The notes under the pieces are model-generated. The model was not told where the DNA came from and did no database searches. It saw only the letters and a program-made list of their open reading frames with translations. Shown piece after piece: positions 23,591 through 30,570 of a DNA stretch of 33,139 bases; the first letter of the stretch is position 1, and each line of letters opens with the position of its first letter. This stretch comes from an uncultured Christensenellaceae bacterium (GTDB lineage: Bacteria; Bacillota; Clostridia; Christensenellales; Aristaeellaceae). A program made the translations under genes and the position numbers. The DNA is taken from NCBI GenBank assembly GCA_905236495.1, contig CAJOPV010000086.1, positions 1 through 33,139 on the forward strand, read 5' to 3'.

Positions 23591-23929
23591 ATGGAAAAGC
23601 AGCATCGGCTTCGGAAAAACGGGCAGTTCCGCTACGTGTATCGGAAGGGGAAAGGGGCCGCCTGCCGGGAAATGGCGGTGGGCTTCGTCCGGGGGCCCAA
23701 AATACTGGCGGGGTTCGCGGTGAGCAAAAAGATCGGCAACGCCGTGACCCGAAACAAAGTGAAGCGCAGGCTGCGGGAGGCGTTTCGGGCGCAGATGCCC
23801 TTCCTCAAAACGGGCCTGTACGTCGTCACCGCCAGGGAAGCGGCGGCCCAGGCCGATTTTTCCAGGCTTTCCGCATCCCTCCGTTACCTGCTGAAAAAGC
23901 AAGGGCTGTATCGGGAAGAAAGCAAATGA
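23591..23929 (+). CDS. rnpA: Ribonuclease P protein component
   Basis: This 112-residue basic protein cofactor of RNase P helps the RNA subunit trim tRNA 5' ends. It shows MEKQHRLRKNGQFRYVYRKG at the start, AGFAVSKKIGNAVTRNKVKR and RRLREAFRA. The RNR-like basic helix (NAVTRNKVKRRLRE) is the family signature. It starts at ATG 23591 and its stop overlaps the yidD start (ATGA), so the two are translationally coupled. The RNase P RNA gene is not in this window. Confidence 0.95.
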   Translation: MEKQHRLRKNGQFRYVYRKGKGAACREMAVGFVRGPKILAGFAVSKKIGNAVTRNKVKRRLREAFRAQMPFLKTGLYVVTAREAAAQADFSRLSASLRYLLKKQGLYREESK

Positions 23930-24174
23930 AGCGGATGATGCTGTTTTTGATCCGGTTTTACCGAAAGCGGATCAGCCCCAACAAGCGGCCCTGCTGCCGC
24001 TTTATCCCCACCTGTTCGGAATACGCCCAGATCGCTGTGGAGCGCTACGGCGCTGTGCGGGGCGGTGCCATGGCCCTGCGCCGGGTGGCCCGGTGCCGCC
24101 CCGGCGTCAAGGGCGGCTATGACCCCGTGCCCGACGGGCCCAGCGCCATCATTAGGAGGGACGAGAATCCTTGA
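23926..24174 (+). CDS. yidD: YidD membrane insertion efficiency factor
   Basis: This 82-residue protein is hidden in the track inside a longer frame (23566..24174). It reads MKRMMLFLIRFYRKRISPNK, then CCRFIPTCSEYAQIAVERYG and a C-terminal RVARCRPGVKGGYDPVP, the YidD signature with its three conserved Cys. YidD is a small membrane-associated protein that assists YidC-dependent insertion. The start overlaps the rnpA stop, and its stop overlaps the TTG start of yidC, so rnpA-yidD-yidC are tightly coupled. Confidence 0.95.
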   Translation: MKRMMLFLIRFYRKRISPNKRPCCRFIPTCSEYAQIAVERYGAVRGGAMALRRVARCRPGVKGGYDPVPDGPSAIIRRDENP

Positions 24175-25220
24175 GTGCCATTACTGATTTTTTGTACAGC
24201 GTACTGTCCGGCATCAACGGCGTGGTACAGAACTACGGCGTTGCCATCATCATCTTTACGGTGCTGATGCGCCTGATCTGCCTGCCCTTCGATTACCGCA
24301 GCCGCAAGGGGATGCGGAAAATGTCGGCGGTGCAGCCCAAGATCGCCGAGCTCCAGAAGAAATACCAGAACGACCCCAAGAAGCTTCAGCAAAAACAGGC
24401 GGAGCTCATGCGCAAGGAGGGGTATAACCCCCTGTCCGGGTGCCTGCCCATGCTGCTCACCTGGCCTTTGATGATCGCCATGTTCGCCGCCATGCGGGCC
24501 ATCGCCAACGAGCGTCTGGCGATGCAGGCGTTCCAGTATCTGGCGGGGGAGACGGATATCATCACGTCCGCCGAGCATTTCCTGTGGGTGAAAAACATCT
24601 GGATGACCGATTCTCCCTTCACCTCCATCGCCCCCGATCTGCGTTCCTTGCAGATTCTGACCCAGGATGTGTGGCAGAAGGCCTACGGGCTGCTGAGCGA
24701 AGGGCAATTGCAGTCCGTCACCGCCGCCATCGCCGGCGTCAGCGATCAGGCGCTGGATTTCGCCACCCGGGAGAGCATGCAGGTGAGCGTACAGAACATC
24801 GTCGCCGCGCTGCAGAACGTGCCCGCCTATACGCAGGCCATCGCGGCGGTGCCGGGATGGAGCAACCTGAACGCGCTGATTTTCACCATCACCCTTTACC
24901 AGCAGTATAACGGATTGCTGATCCTGCCCGTGGCGGCGGGAGTGGCCCAGATACTGCAAACCAAGTATAACCCCCAGCTCAAGGAGCAGCAGAACGTGCA
25001 GCCCGCCAGCGGTCAGGGCCAGGGCATGAACAACTTTATGAAGTATTTCTTCCCCATCCTGTCCGTGTATTTCTGCCTCTCCTCCAACGCCGGGTTCGCC
25101 CTGTACTGGGTCACCTCCACGGCGGTGATGTGGGTGCAGAGCATCGTTCTCACCAAGGTATTTGAAAAGCAGGAAGCCAAAAAAGCAACCGCCGTAAACG
25201 GAGAAGGGTCTGTGAAATAA
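24171..25220 (+). CDS. yidC: Membrane protein insertase YidC/Oxa1 (SpoIIIJ-like)
   Basis: This 349-residue YidC-family insertase places membrane proteins in the inner membrane, alone or with Sec. The TTG start at 24171 has AGGAGGG 10 bases upstream. The conserved Arg of the hydrophilic groove is in TVLMRLICLPFDYRSRKGMR (near residue 34). The helical hairpin C1 is VQPKIAELQKKYQNDPKKLQ. Membrane segments follow near residues 92-112, 232-262 and 293-327. No lipoprotein signal is present. Between about residues 150 and 232 there is an extra hydrophilic segment that makes it longer than usual Gram-positive YidC proteins of roughly 230-290 residues. Confidence 0.93.
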   Translation: MSAITDFLYSVLSGINGVVQNYGVAIIIFTVLMRLICLPFDYRSRKGMRKMSAVQPKIAELQKKYQNDPKKLQQKQAELMRKEGYNPLSGCLPMLLTWPLMIAMFAAMRAIANERLAMQAFQYLAGETDIITSAEHFLWVKNIWMTDSPFTSIAPDLRSLQILTQDVWQKAYGLLSEGQLQSVTAAIAGVSDQALDFATRESMQVSVQNIVAALQNVPAYTQAIAAVPGWSNLNALIFTITLYQQYNGLLILPVAAGVAQILQTKYNPQLKEQQNVQPASGQGQGMNNFMKYFFPILSVYFCLSSNAGFALYWVTSTAVMWVQSIVLTKVFEKQEAKKATAVNGEGSVK

Positions 25221-26158
25221 TGAAAGAATTTGAAGTGACCGGGCGTACCATCGAGGAGGCCATTTCCCAGGGCCTGGAGGAGCTGGGCGTTTCGATTTCC
25301 GACGTGACCGTGGATGTACTGGAAGAGGGCAGCAAGGGCTTGTTCGGGCTGTTCGGCTCCCGTCCCGCCAAGGTCCGTCTGACCATGAAGGGCGACGAAG
25401 CCACCGACGGCGACATGGCCCACGCCATCCTGGCGGACGCCATGAAGGAAGAAGACCCCAGGAAGAAGGACGCTCCCAGGAAGGAAAAGCCCGAGGCCAA
25501 GAAAGAAAAGCCCGAGGCCAAGAAGGAAAAGCCTGAAGCCAAGAAGAAGGCGCCCAAGGCCGAAAAGCCCGCCGAGGAAGAAAAGGACGCCGTCCAGGCG
25601 GAAGAAAAGCCCGAAAAGCCTCCCAAGGCCCGGAAGCCCCGGGAGAAGAAGGAGCCCAAGGAGCGGCCTGAACCCAAGGAGATCGTGCCCGCCGAGCAGG
25701 CGGACCGGGAAACCGCCGCGGGGAAGGCGCAGGAATTTTTGCAGAATCTGACCCAGCTTATGAACGTGCCCGTTTCCGTGGCGGTAGCCACCGACGAGGA
25801 GGGCAACGTGAAGGTCAACATGGAAGGGGACACCCTGGGCATCCTGATCGGTCGCCGGGGCGAGACCCTGGATGCGCTGCAATACCTGACGAGCCTGCAG
25901 GTGAACAAGGGCCAGAGCAGCTACACCCGGGTGACGCTGGATACGGAAGGCTACCGCGCCAAGCGGGAGGACGCCCTCAAGCGCCTGGCGAACCGCATGG
26001 CGAACCAGGCCCAGCGCACGGGCCGGAAGGTGAGCCTGGAGCCCATGAACCCCTACGAGCGGCGGATCCTGCACGCTGCCTTGCAGGATCATCCCGCAGT
26101 CACCACCCATTCCGAGGGCGAAGAGCCCAACCGGCACGTGGTAATCACTTTGAAATAA
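25220..26158 (+). CDS. jag: Jag/KhpB RNA-binding protein
   Basis: This 312-residue protein has the three parts of Jag (KhpB/EloR): the N-terminal Jag domain (EVTGRTIEEAISQGLEELGV, GSKGLFGLFGSRPAKVRL), a KH domain with ILIGRRGETLDALQYL (about residues 195-235), and a C-terminal R3H domain with MNPYERRILHAALQDH. In streptococci the protein binds RNA and controls cell elongation. The A of its start codon is the last base of the yidC stop codon. The linker of about 100 residues between Jag-N and KH is very rich in Lys, Glu and Pro with three exact EKPEAKK repeats, longer than in most relatives and probably disordered. Confidence 0.95.
   Translation: MKEFEVTGRTIEEAISQGLEELGVSISDVTVDVLEEGSKGLFGLFGSRPAKVRLTMKGDEATDGDMAHAILADAMKEEDPRKKDAPRKEKPEAKKEKPEAKKEKPEAKKKAPKAEKPAEEEKDAVQAEEKPEKPPKARKPREKKEPKERPEPKEIVPAEQADRETAAGKAQEFLQNLTQLMNVPVSVAVATDEEGNVKVNMEGDTLGILIGRRGETLDALQYLTSLQVNKGQSSYTRVTLDTEGYRAKREDALKRLANRMANQAQRTGRKVSLEPMNPYERRILHAALQDHPAVTTHSEGEEPNRHVVITLK
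25484..25546 (+). repeat. Three tandem 21-base repeats in jag
   Basis: Three adjacent 21-base units (GAAAAGCCCGAGGCCAAGAA-) encode EKPEAKK three times in the jag linker. Units one and two differ only at the last base. Such a repeat is prone to length change between strains. Confidence 0.85.
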
Positions 26159-26168
26159 TGACGAATGC

Positions 26169-26203
26169 AAAAGCGGCCTGAGGCGGATTCGGGCCGCTTT
26201 TTT
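26169..26203 (+). terminator. Strong terminator after jag
   Basis: AAAAGCGGCC pairs perfectly with GGCCGCTTTT over 10 bp, with a 13-base loop and a T-run. It ends the rpmH-jag operon 10 bases after the jag stop. Confidence 0.9.
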
Positions 26204-26267
26204 CTGCAAAAAAGCTTACAAAAATCTTAAAAAAGCAATAAATATTCGGAAATTTGCGGAATCTGCA

Positions 26268-26296
26268 TTGACAATCCCCTGAAAACCCGCTATACT
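26268..26296 (+). promoter_or_regulatory. Promoter for the uracil permease gene
   Basis: TTGACA, 17 bases, TATACT. It lies in the 304-base gap between jag and uraA. The rest of that gap holds the jag terminator, an AT-rich stretch (26217-26262) with no recognised feature, and the structured uraA leader. Confidence 0.85.
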
Positions 26297-26340
26297 TTGC
26301 AAGGTTCATCCGGGCGGCGGTTCTTTTGCCGGCAGATGCG

Positions 26341-26463
26341 ATGAAACGCTATGCGAAAGCAAGGGCCTGCCTGAAGGGGCAAGGCCCTTTTTTCCGGGGT
26401 GAACGAAGCGGTGCTTCGGCGCGTTTGTGCCGAATGAAAAATCAGATAGGGGGATACAACTGA
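26341..26463 (+). CDS. Possible 40-codon leader ORF overlapping the uraA start
   Basis: An ATG at 26341 opens 40 codons (MKRYAKARACLKGQGPFFRG...) ending in a TGA that shares a base with the uraA start (TGATG). It runs through the leader terminator, so ribosomes on it would melt that hairpin. There is no good ribosome site upstream, the peptide resembles nothing I know, and an open frame of this length can occur by chance. Low confidence as a real gene. Confidence 0.25.
   Translation: MKRYAKARACLKGQGPFFRGERSGASARLCRMKNQIGGYN
26361..26393 (+). terminator. Terminator inside the uraA leader (attenuator or riboswitch platform)
   Basis: AAGGGCCT pairs with AGGCCCTT, continued by GCC/GGC past a bulged A, then six Ts. 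It lies between the promoter and uraA, about 60 bases into the transcript and about 70 bases before the start codon, so it must be controlled or leaky. GGCAG at 26331 could pair with CTGCC at 26367 and disrupt it. I could not match the upstream 60 bases to a known aptamer; purine riboswitch and PyrR-site consensus sequences are not seen. Confidence 0.7.
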
Positions 26464-27800
26464 TGAAACTGGTCTATAACATTGCAGACAAGCCGCCCAT
26501 CAAAAAGAATCTGATCTACGCCTTCCAGCAGCTGCTGGCGATCATGGCGGCGACGCTGCTGGTGCCCATCCTGGTGGATGGCACGGGCACCTACATGAGC
26601 CAGCCGGCGGCCTTGTGCGGCGCGGGCTTCGGCACGCTGTTCTACCTCTTCATCGCCACCCGGAAAAAGAGCCCCGTATTTCTGGGCAGCTCCTTCGCCT
26701 TCATCAGCCCTCTGGCGGGCGCCGTGGCCTTCGGCTTCCTGGGCATCTTCCTGGGCGCTGTGTTCGCGGGCTTGGTCTATGTCATCATCGCCCTCATCAT
26801 CAAAAAGACCGGCTCCGCCTGGGTCAACAAGCTCCTGCCCCCTGTGGTGATCGGCCCCACCGTGGCCCTGATCGGTCTTTCCCTGTGCGGCAGCGCCGTC
26901 AACAACCTGAACAACACCGCCGCCGGCAGCTATAACCTGGTTGCCATCCTGGTGGGCGTCATCGCCTTCATCATCACCGTGTATGCCTCCACCAAGGGCA
27001 GCAAGGGCATGAAGCTGATCCCCTTCATCATCGGTATCCTGGGCGCTTACCTGATCGCCCTGGCGCTGACCTTCATCGGCGACGCCACCGGCGCGGCTGC
27101 GCTGAAGCTGGTGGATCTGTCCGCCTTTGACAACATGCAGATCTTCAAGGTGCCCCGCTTCACCTTCCTGGGCATCTTCGGCGCTTATGAGGACGCCACC
27201 AACAAGATCGGCTCCTTCGCCGACGTCGTCAGCATCCTGGTGCTCTTCGCTCCCGTTGCCTTCGTCACCCTGGCGGAGCACATCGCCGATCATAAGAACC
27301 TCTCCTCCATCATCGAGCGGGATCTGATCACCGATCCCGGCCTGGACCGCACCCTCATCGGCGACGGCGTAGGCAGCATCATCGGCTCCTTCTTCGGCGG
27401 CTGCCCCAACACCACCTACGGCGAATCCGTTGGCTGCGTCGCCATCACCGGCAACGCCTCCATCAGCACCATCGCCATCGCCGCGGTGTATTGCATCATC
27501 CTGAGCTTCTTTGATCCCTTCGTGTGCTTTGTAAACTCCATCCCCAGCTGCATCGTGGGCGGCGTGTGCATCGCGCTGTACGGCTTCATCGCGGTCAGCG
27601 GCCTCAAGATGCTGCAGCCCGTTGACCTGGGCGATAACCGCAACCTGTTCGTGGTCGCCGCCATTCTGGTGACGGGCATCGGCGGCCTGACGCTGAACTT
27701 TGGCGCGGTCACCATCAGCTCCATCGCCACCGGCCTGATTCTGGGCATCATCATCAACGTGATCTTTAACAAGCGCAGCGCTGATGAAAAAGCCGAATAA
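26463..27800 (+). CDS. uraA: Uracil permease (UraA-like, NCS2 family)
   Basis: This 445-residue NCS2 transporter is predicted to import uracil with protons. I start at ATG 26463 (MKLVYNIADKPP), behind AGGGGG, rather than the track start 36 bases earlier. Hydrophobic segments run through the whole length, as expected for 14 membrane spans. The family start KKNLIYAFQQLLAIMAAT is clear. The two substrate-site Glu regions of UraA are kept: VAFVTLAEHIADHKNL and GGCPNTTYGESVGCVAITG. The PNTTYGE form favours uracil over xanthine or urate carriers. It has its own promoter and a leader terminator, suggesting regulation by pyrimidine supply. No pyr genes lie nearby. Confidence 0.92.
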   Translation: MKLVYNIADKPPIKKNLIYAFQQLLAIMAATLLVPILVDGTGTYMSQPAALCGAGFGTLFYLFIATRKKSPVFLGSSFAFISPLAGAVAFGFLGIFLGAVFAGLVYVIIALIIKKTGSAWVNKLLPPVVIGPTVALIGLSLCGSAVNNLNNTAAGSYNLVAILVGVIAFIITVYASTKGSKGMKLIPFIIGILGAYLIALALTFIGDATGAAALKLVDLSAFDNMQIFKVPRFTFLGIFGAYEDATNKIGSFADVVSILVLFAPVAFVTLAEHIADHKNLSSIIERDLITDPGLDRTLIGDGVGSIIGSFFGGCPNTTYGESVGCVAITGNASISTIAIAAVYCIILSFFDPFVCFVNSIPSCIVGGVCIALYGFIAVSGLKMLQPVDLGDNRNLFVVAAILVTGIGGLTLNFGAVTISSIATGLILGIIINVIFNKRSADEKAE

Positions 27801-27834
27801 TCCGCAAATCTCTGAAAAAACTTGAAAATAACGG

Positions 27835-27863
27835 TTTACAAACCGCGCCTGCCGTGTTAAAAT
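27835..27863 (+). promoter_or_regulatory. Promoter for rpsO
   Basis: TTTACA, 17 bases, TAAAAT, in the uraA-rpsO gap. Transcription would start near 27870, giving a leader of about 105 bases. No terminator for uraA is visible before it. Confidence 0.75.
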
Positions 27864-27867
27864 GGTA

Positions 27868-27958
27868 GGCGTGGTTTTTAGAACCGCAGGCCCGGAGGAG
27901 CGAAACCCCAACGCCCATCTGAGCTTACGGCAATTTGAAGCAGGGGCCGCCACGCCCC
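27868..27958 (+). promoter_or_regulatory. Structured rpsO leader (candidate S15 autoregulatory element)
   Basis: GGCGTGGT near the transcript start (27868-27875) can pair with GCCACGCC (27949-27956). Alternatively GGGGC (27943-27947) pairs with GCCCC (27954-27958), two bases before the AAGGAGG site. The two pairings exclude each other. S15 represses its own mRNA through leader structure in several bacteria, by different folds. The regulatory role here is inference. Confidence 0.45.
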
Positions 27959-27975
27959 ATAAGGAGGAAGACGCC

Positions 27976-28239
27976 ATGGATAAGGAAATGAAAGCCCAGA
28001 TCATGCAGACCTATGCCCGCCACGAAGGCGACACCGGGTCCCCCGAGGTGCAGGTTGCGCTGCTCACCGAGCGGATCAACCACCTGAACGAGCATCTGAA
28101 GCTGAACAAGAAGGATCACCATTCCCGCCGCGGGTTGCTTCTGATGGTCGGTCAGCGCCGCGGGCTGCTGGATTACCTGAAGAAGACGGATATCGAGCGT
28201 TACCGTGATCTGATTGCCAAGCTGGGTCTGCGCAAGTAA
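27976..28239 (+). CDS. rpsO: Ribosomal protein uS15
   Basis: This 87-residue small-subunit protein binds 16S rRNA early in assembly. The track start at 27862 lies inside the promoter and is wrong; ATG 27976 ([20 protein letters not shown]) has AAGGAGG at good spacing. [40 protein letters not shown] and [20 protein letters not shown] are the uS15 blocks. It is followed by a strong terminator and then pnp, the order conserved from E. coli to Bacillus. Confidence 0.97.
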   Translation: MDKEMKAQIMQTYARHEGDTGSPEVQVALLTERINHLNEHLKLNKKDHHSRRGLLLMVGQRRGLLDYLKKTDIERYRDLIAKLGLRK

Positions 28240-28247
28240 GCGCATGG

Positions 28248-28287
28248 GGCTATCGGCTGGAGAATGACAGCCGATAGCCTTTTATTT
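28248..28287 (+). terminator. Terminator after rpsO
   Basis: GGCTATCGGCTG pairs perfectly with CAGCCGATAGCC (12 bp), 8-base loop, then TTTTATTT. No clear promoter lies between it and pnp, so some read-through is needed to express pnp. Confidence 0.9.
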
Positions 28288-28290
28288 CAG

Positions 28291-28312
28291 CCGTACGGCA
28301 GGCGCCGTATGG
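28291..28312 (+). promoter_or_regulatory. Hairpin in the pnp leader
   Basis: CCGTACGGC pairs with GCCGTATGG (9 bp, one G-U) around a 4-base loop, 32 bases before the pnp start. In E. coli a longer pnp leader stem is cut by RNase III and used for PNPase autocontrol; this shorter stem may play a comparable part, which is inference. Confidence 0.5.
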
Positions 28313-28344
28313 TAAGTGTGTGTGAGGAGAAGGAGAAAAAGACA

Positions 28345-30495
28345 ATGGACTACAAAGCGTATTCAATGGAATTTGCGGGCCGCACGCTGACCCTGGAATT
28401 CGGCAAGTATGCCCAGCAGGCCGGCGGCAGCTGCCTGGTCCGCTACGGAGATACCGCGGTGCTGGTGAACGCCACCGCGTCGGACAAGCCCCGGGAGGGC
28501 GTGGATTTCTTCCCGCTGACGGTTGATTTTGAAGAAAAGCAGTATAGCGTTGGCAAGATCCCCGGCGGCTTCATCAAGCGGGAAGGCCGGCCCACCGAAA
28601 AGGCGACGCTGACCTGCCGCCTCATCGACCGCCCCCTGCGGCCCCTGTTCAATAAGGGCATGCGCAACGACGTGCAGGTGGTGGCCCAGACCCTGAGCGT
28701 TGACCCCAACACCCCGCCGGAATTCCCCGCCATGCTGGGCTCCTCCATCGCCCTGATGGTGAGCAACATCCCCTGGGGCGGTCCCACCGCCGCTGTGGTG
28801 GTGGCCCGGGTGAACGGGCAGTTCATCATCAATCCCGACGAGGCGCAGGAAGCGGCCTCCGATATGCACGTCACCGTGGCGGGCACCAAGGACGCCATCA
28901 TGATGGTGGAAGCGGGCGCCAAGGAAGTTTCCGAGGACGCCATGATGGACGCCATCCTCTACGGGCATGATTTCATCAAGCAATTGGTGGAATTCCAGGA
29001 GAAGATCGTGGCGGAGATCGGCAAGCCCAAGTCCGAATTCCCCCTGATCACCACCGGCGACGACGTAAAGGCCGCCGTGCGGGAATACGCTTACGAAAAG
29101 TGCGAATATATTTATTCCACCTATGTCCGCAAGGAACGGCAGGCCCGGGACGCCGAAGTGTCCGCCGACGTGGCGGCCCACTTTGCCGATATCTTCCCCG
29201 GACGGGAAAGCGAAGTGGCCGACGCCCTGTATTACCTGGGCAAAGAGGTCATGCGGAAGAAGATTCTGGAGCAGGGCATCCGCCCCGACGGGCGCAAGGT
29301 GGATGAGGTGCGGCCCATCTGGTGCGAAGTGGGCGTGCTGCCCCGCACCCACGGCAGCGCCGTCTTTACCCGCGGCGAAACCCAGGCCCTTACCATCACC
29401 ACCCTGGGCATGGTATCCGAGGCTCAGCAGCTGGACGGCCTGAGCAACGAGGACAGCAAGCGCTACATGCACCAGTACAATATGCCCTCCTACGCCACCG
29501 GCGAAGCGGGCCGTCTGCGCAGCCCCAACCGCCGGGAGATAGGGCACGGCGCGCTGGCGGAGCGGGCATTGCTTCCCGTGATCCCCGACGAGGGCGAATT
29601 CCCCTACGCGCTGCGGCTGGTGAGCGAGATTTTAGGCAGCAACGGCTCCTCCTCCATGGCTTCCGTGTGCGGCAGCACGCTTTCCCTCATGGATGCGGGC
29701 GTGCCCATTCACGCGCCGGTGGCGGGCGTCGCCATGGGCCTGATCCAGGACGCCGAAACGGGCAAGATCGAGGTGCTCACCGATATCCAGGGCCTGGAAG
29801 ACTTCCTGGGGGATATGGACTTTAAGGTGGCGGGCACCCAGAACGGCATCACCGCCATCCAGATGGATATCAAGATCAAGGGCATCAACCGGGAAATCCT
29901 CTCCCGTGCTCTGAGCCAGGCCCTGAAGGGCAGGCTGCATATCCTGGGCATCATGCTGGAGACCCTGGGCCGCCCCCGGGAGAACCTGAGCAAATTCGCC
30001 CCCAAGATCATCACCTTCTCCATTAACCCCGAAAAGATCAGCGAGGTCATCGGCCCCCGGGGCAAGATGATCAACAAGATCATCGACGAGACGGGCGTCA
30101 AAATCGACATCGAGGACGACGGCCGGGTGTTCATTTCCACCCCGGACCAGGCCGCTGCCGACAAGGCCAAGGCCATCATCCTGGGCATTGCCAAGGATAT
30201 CGAGGTGGGCGACGTATTCACCGGCAAGGTGGTGCGCATTATGAACTTCGGCGCCTTCGTGGAGCTGGTGGGCGGCAAGGATGGCATGATCCACATTTCC
30301 AAGCTGGATAACAAGCGGGTGGAAAAGGTGGAGGACGTGGTAAAGGTGGGCGACGAGCTGGAGGTCAAGGTCTGCGAGATCGACGCTCAGGGCCGCATCA
30401 ATCTGATCCGCAACGATATCACCTACGATAACCCCGGTTTCACCCGGTCCGCCCCCGCCGTATCCCGGCCTCCGCGGAGAGACGGGCGGAAATAA
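28345..30495 (+). CDS. pnp: Polyribonucleotide nucleotidyltransferase (PNPase)
   Basis: This 716-residue trimeric 3'-5' phosphorolytic exonuclease degrades mRNA. The track start is 27 codons too early; ATG 28345 (MDYKAYSMEFAGRTLTLEFG) follows AGGAGAAGGAG. In order: the first RNase PH domain (RYGDTAVLVNATASDK), a helical linker, the second RNase PH domain with the active-site region (GLSNEDSKRYMHQYNMPSYA, NGSSSMASVCGSTLSLMDAG, DIQGLEDFLGDMDFKVAGT), a KH domain (EVIGPRGKMINKIIDETGVK) and S1 (GKVVRIMNFGAFVELVGGKD). It is complete and of usual length. It follows rpsO and precedes the M16 peptidase, as in Bacillus. Confidence 0.97.
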   Translation: MDYKAYSMEFAGRTLTLEFGKYAQQAGGSCLVRYGDTAVLVNATASDKPREGVDFFPLTVDFEEKQYSVGKIPGGFIKREGRPTEKATLTCRLIDRPLRPLFNKGMRNDVQVVAQTLSVDPNTPPEFPAMLGSSIALMVSNIPWGGPTAAVVVARVNGQFIINPDEAQEAASDMHVTVAGTKDAIMMVEAGAKEVSEDAMMDAILYGHDFIKQLVEFQEKIVAEIGKPKSEFPLITTGDDVKAAVREYAYEKCEYIYSTYVRKERQARDAEVSADVAAHFADIFPGRESEVADALYYLGKEVMRKKILEQGIRPDGRKVDEVRPIWCEVGVLPRTHGSAVFTRGETQALTITTLGMVSEAQQLDGLSNEDSKRYMHQYNMPSYATGEAGRLRSPNRREIGHGALAERALLPVIPDEGEFPYALRLVSEILGSNGSSSMASVCGSTLSLMDAGVPIHAPVAGVAMGLIQDAETGKIEVLTDIQGLEDFLGDMDFKVAGTQNGITAIQMDIKIKGINREILSRALSQALKGRLHILGIMLETLGRPRENLSKFAPKIITFSINPEKISEVIGPRGKMINKIIDETGVKIDIEDDGRVFISTPDQAAADKAKAIILGIAKDIEVGDVFTGKVVRIMNFGAFVELVGGKDGMIHISKLDNKRVEKVEDVVKVGDELEVKVCEIDAQGRINLIRNDITYDNPGFTRSAPAVSRPPRRDGRK

Positions 30496-30514
30496 GCTTT
30501 CATAATTCATGCGT

Positions 30515-30551
30515 ACAGGGGGGAAGCTAACCACAGTTTCCCCTCTGTTTT
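30515..30551 (+). terminator. Terminator-like hairpin after pnp
   Basis: ACAGGGGGGAA pairs with TTCCCCTCTGT (11 bp, one G-U), followed by four Ts. It lies 20 bases after pnp and 20 before the peptidase start, so it probably lowers rather than abolishes transcription of the next gene. Confidence 0.6.
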
Positions 30552-30570
30552 CGATCAAAAGGAGCCCTTC

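Noticed and set aside
23566-24174. 202-residue ORF overlapping rnpA
   Set aside because: Its N-terminal two thirds are out-of-frame rnpA; only the last 82 codons, from ATG 23926, are a real gene (yidD).
26297-26360. Purine, preQ1, ZTP or c-di-GMP riboswitch before the permease
   Set aside because: None of their conserved loop sequences could be found by eye; left as an unidentified leader.
26442-28004. Minus-strand 520-residue ORF opposite uraA and rpsO
   Set aside because: Low-complexity Asp/Gly/His-rich shadow crossing a promoter.
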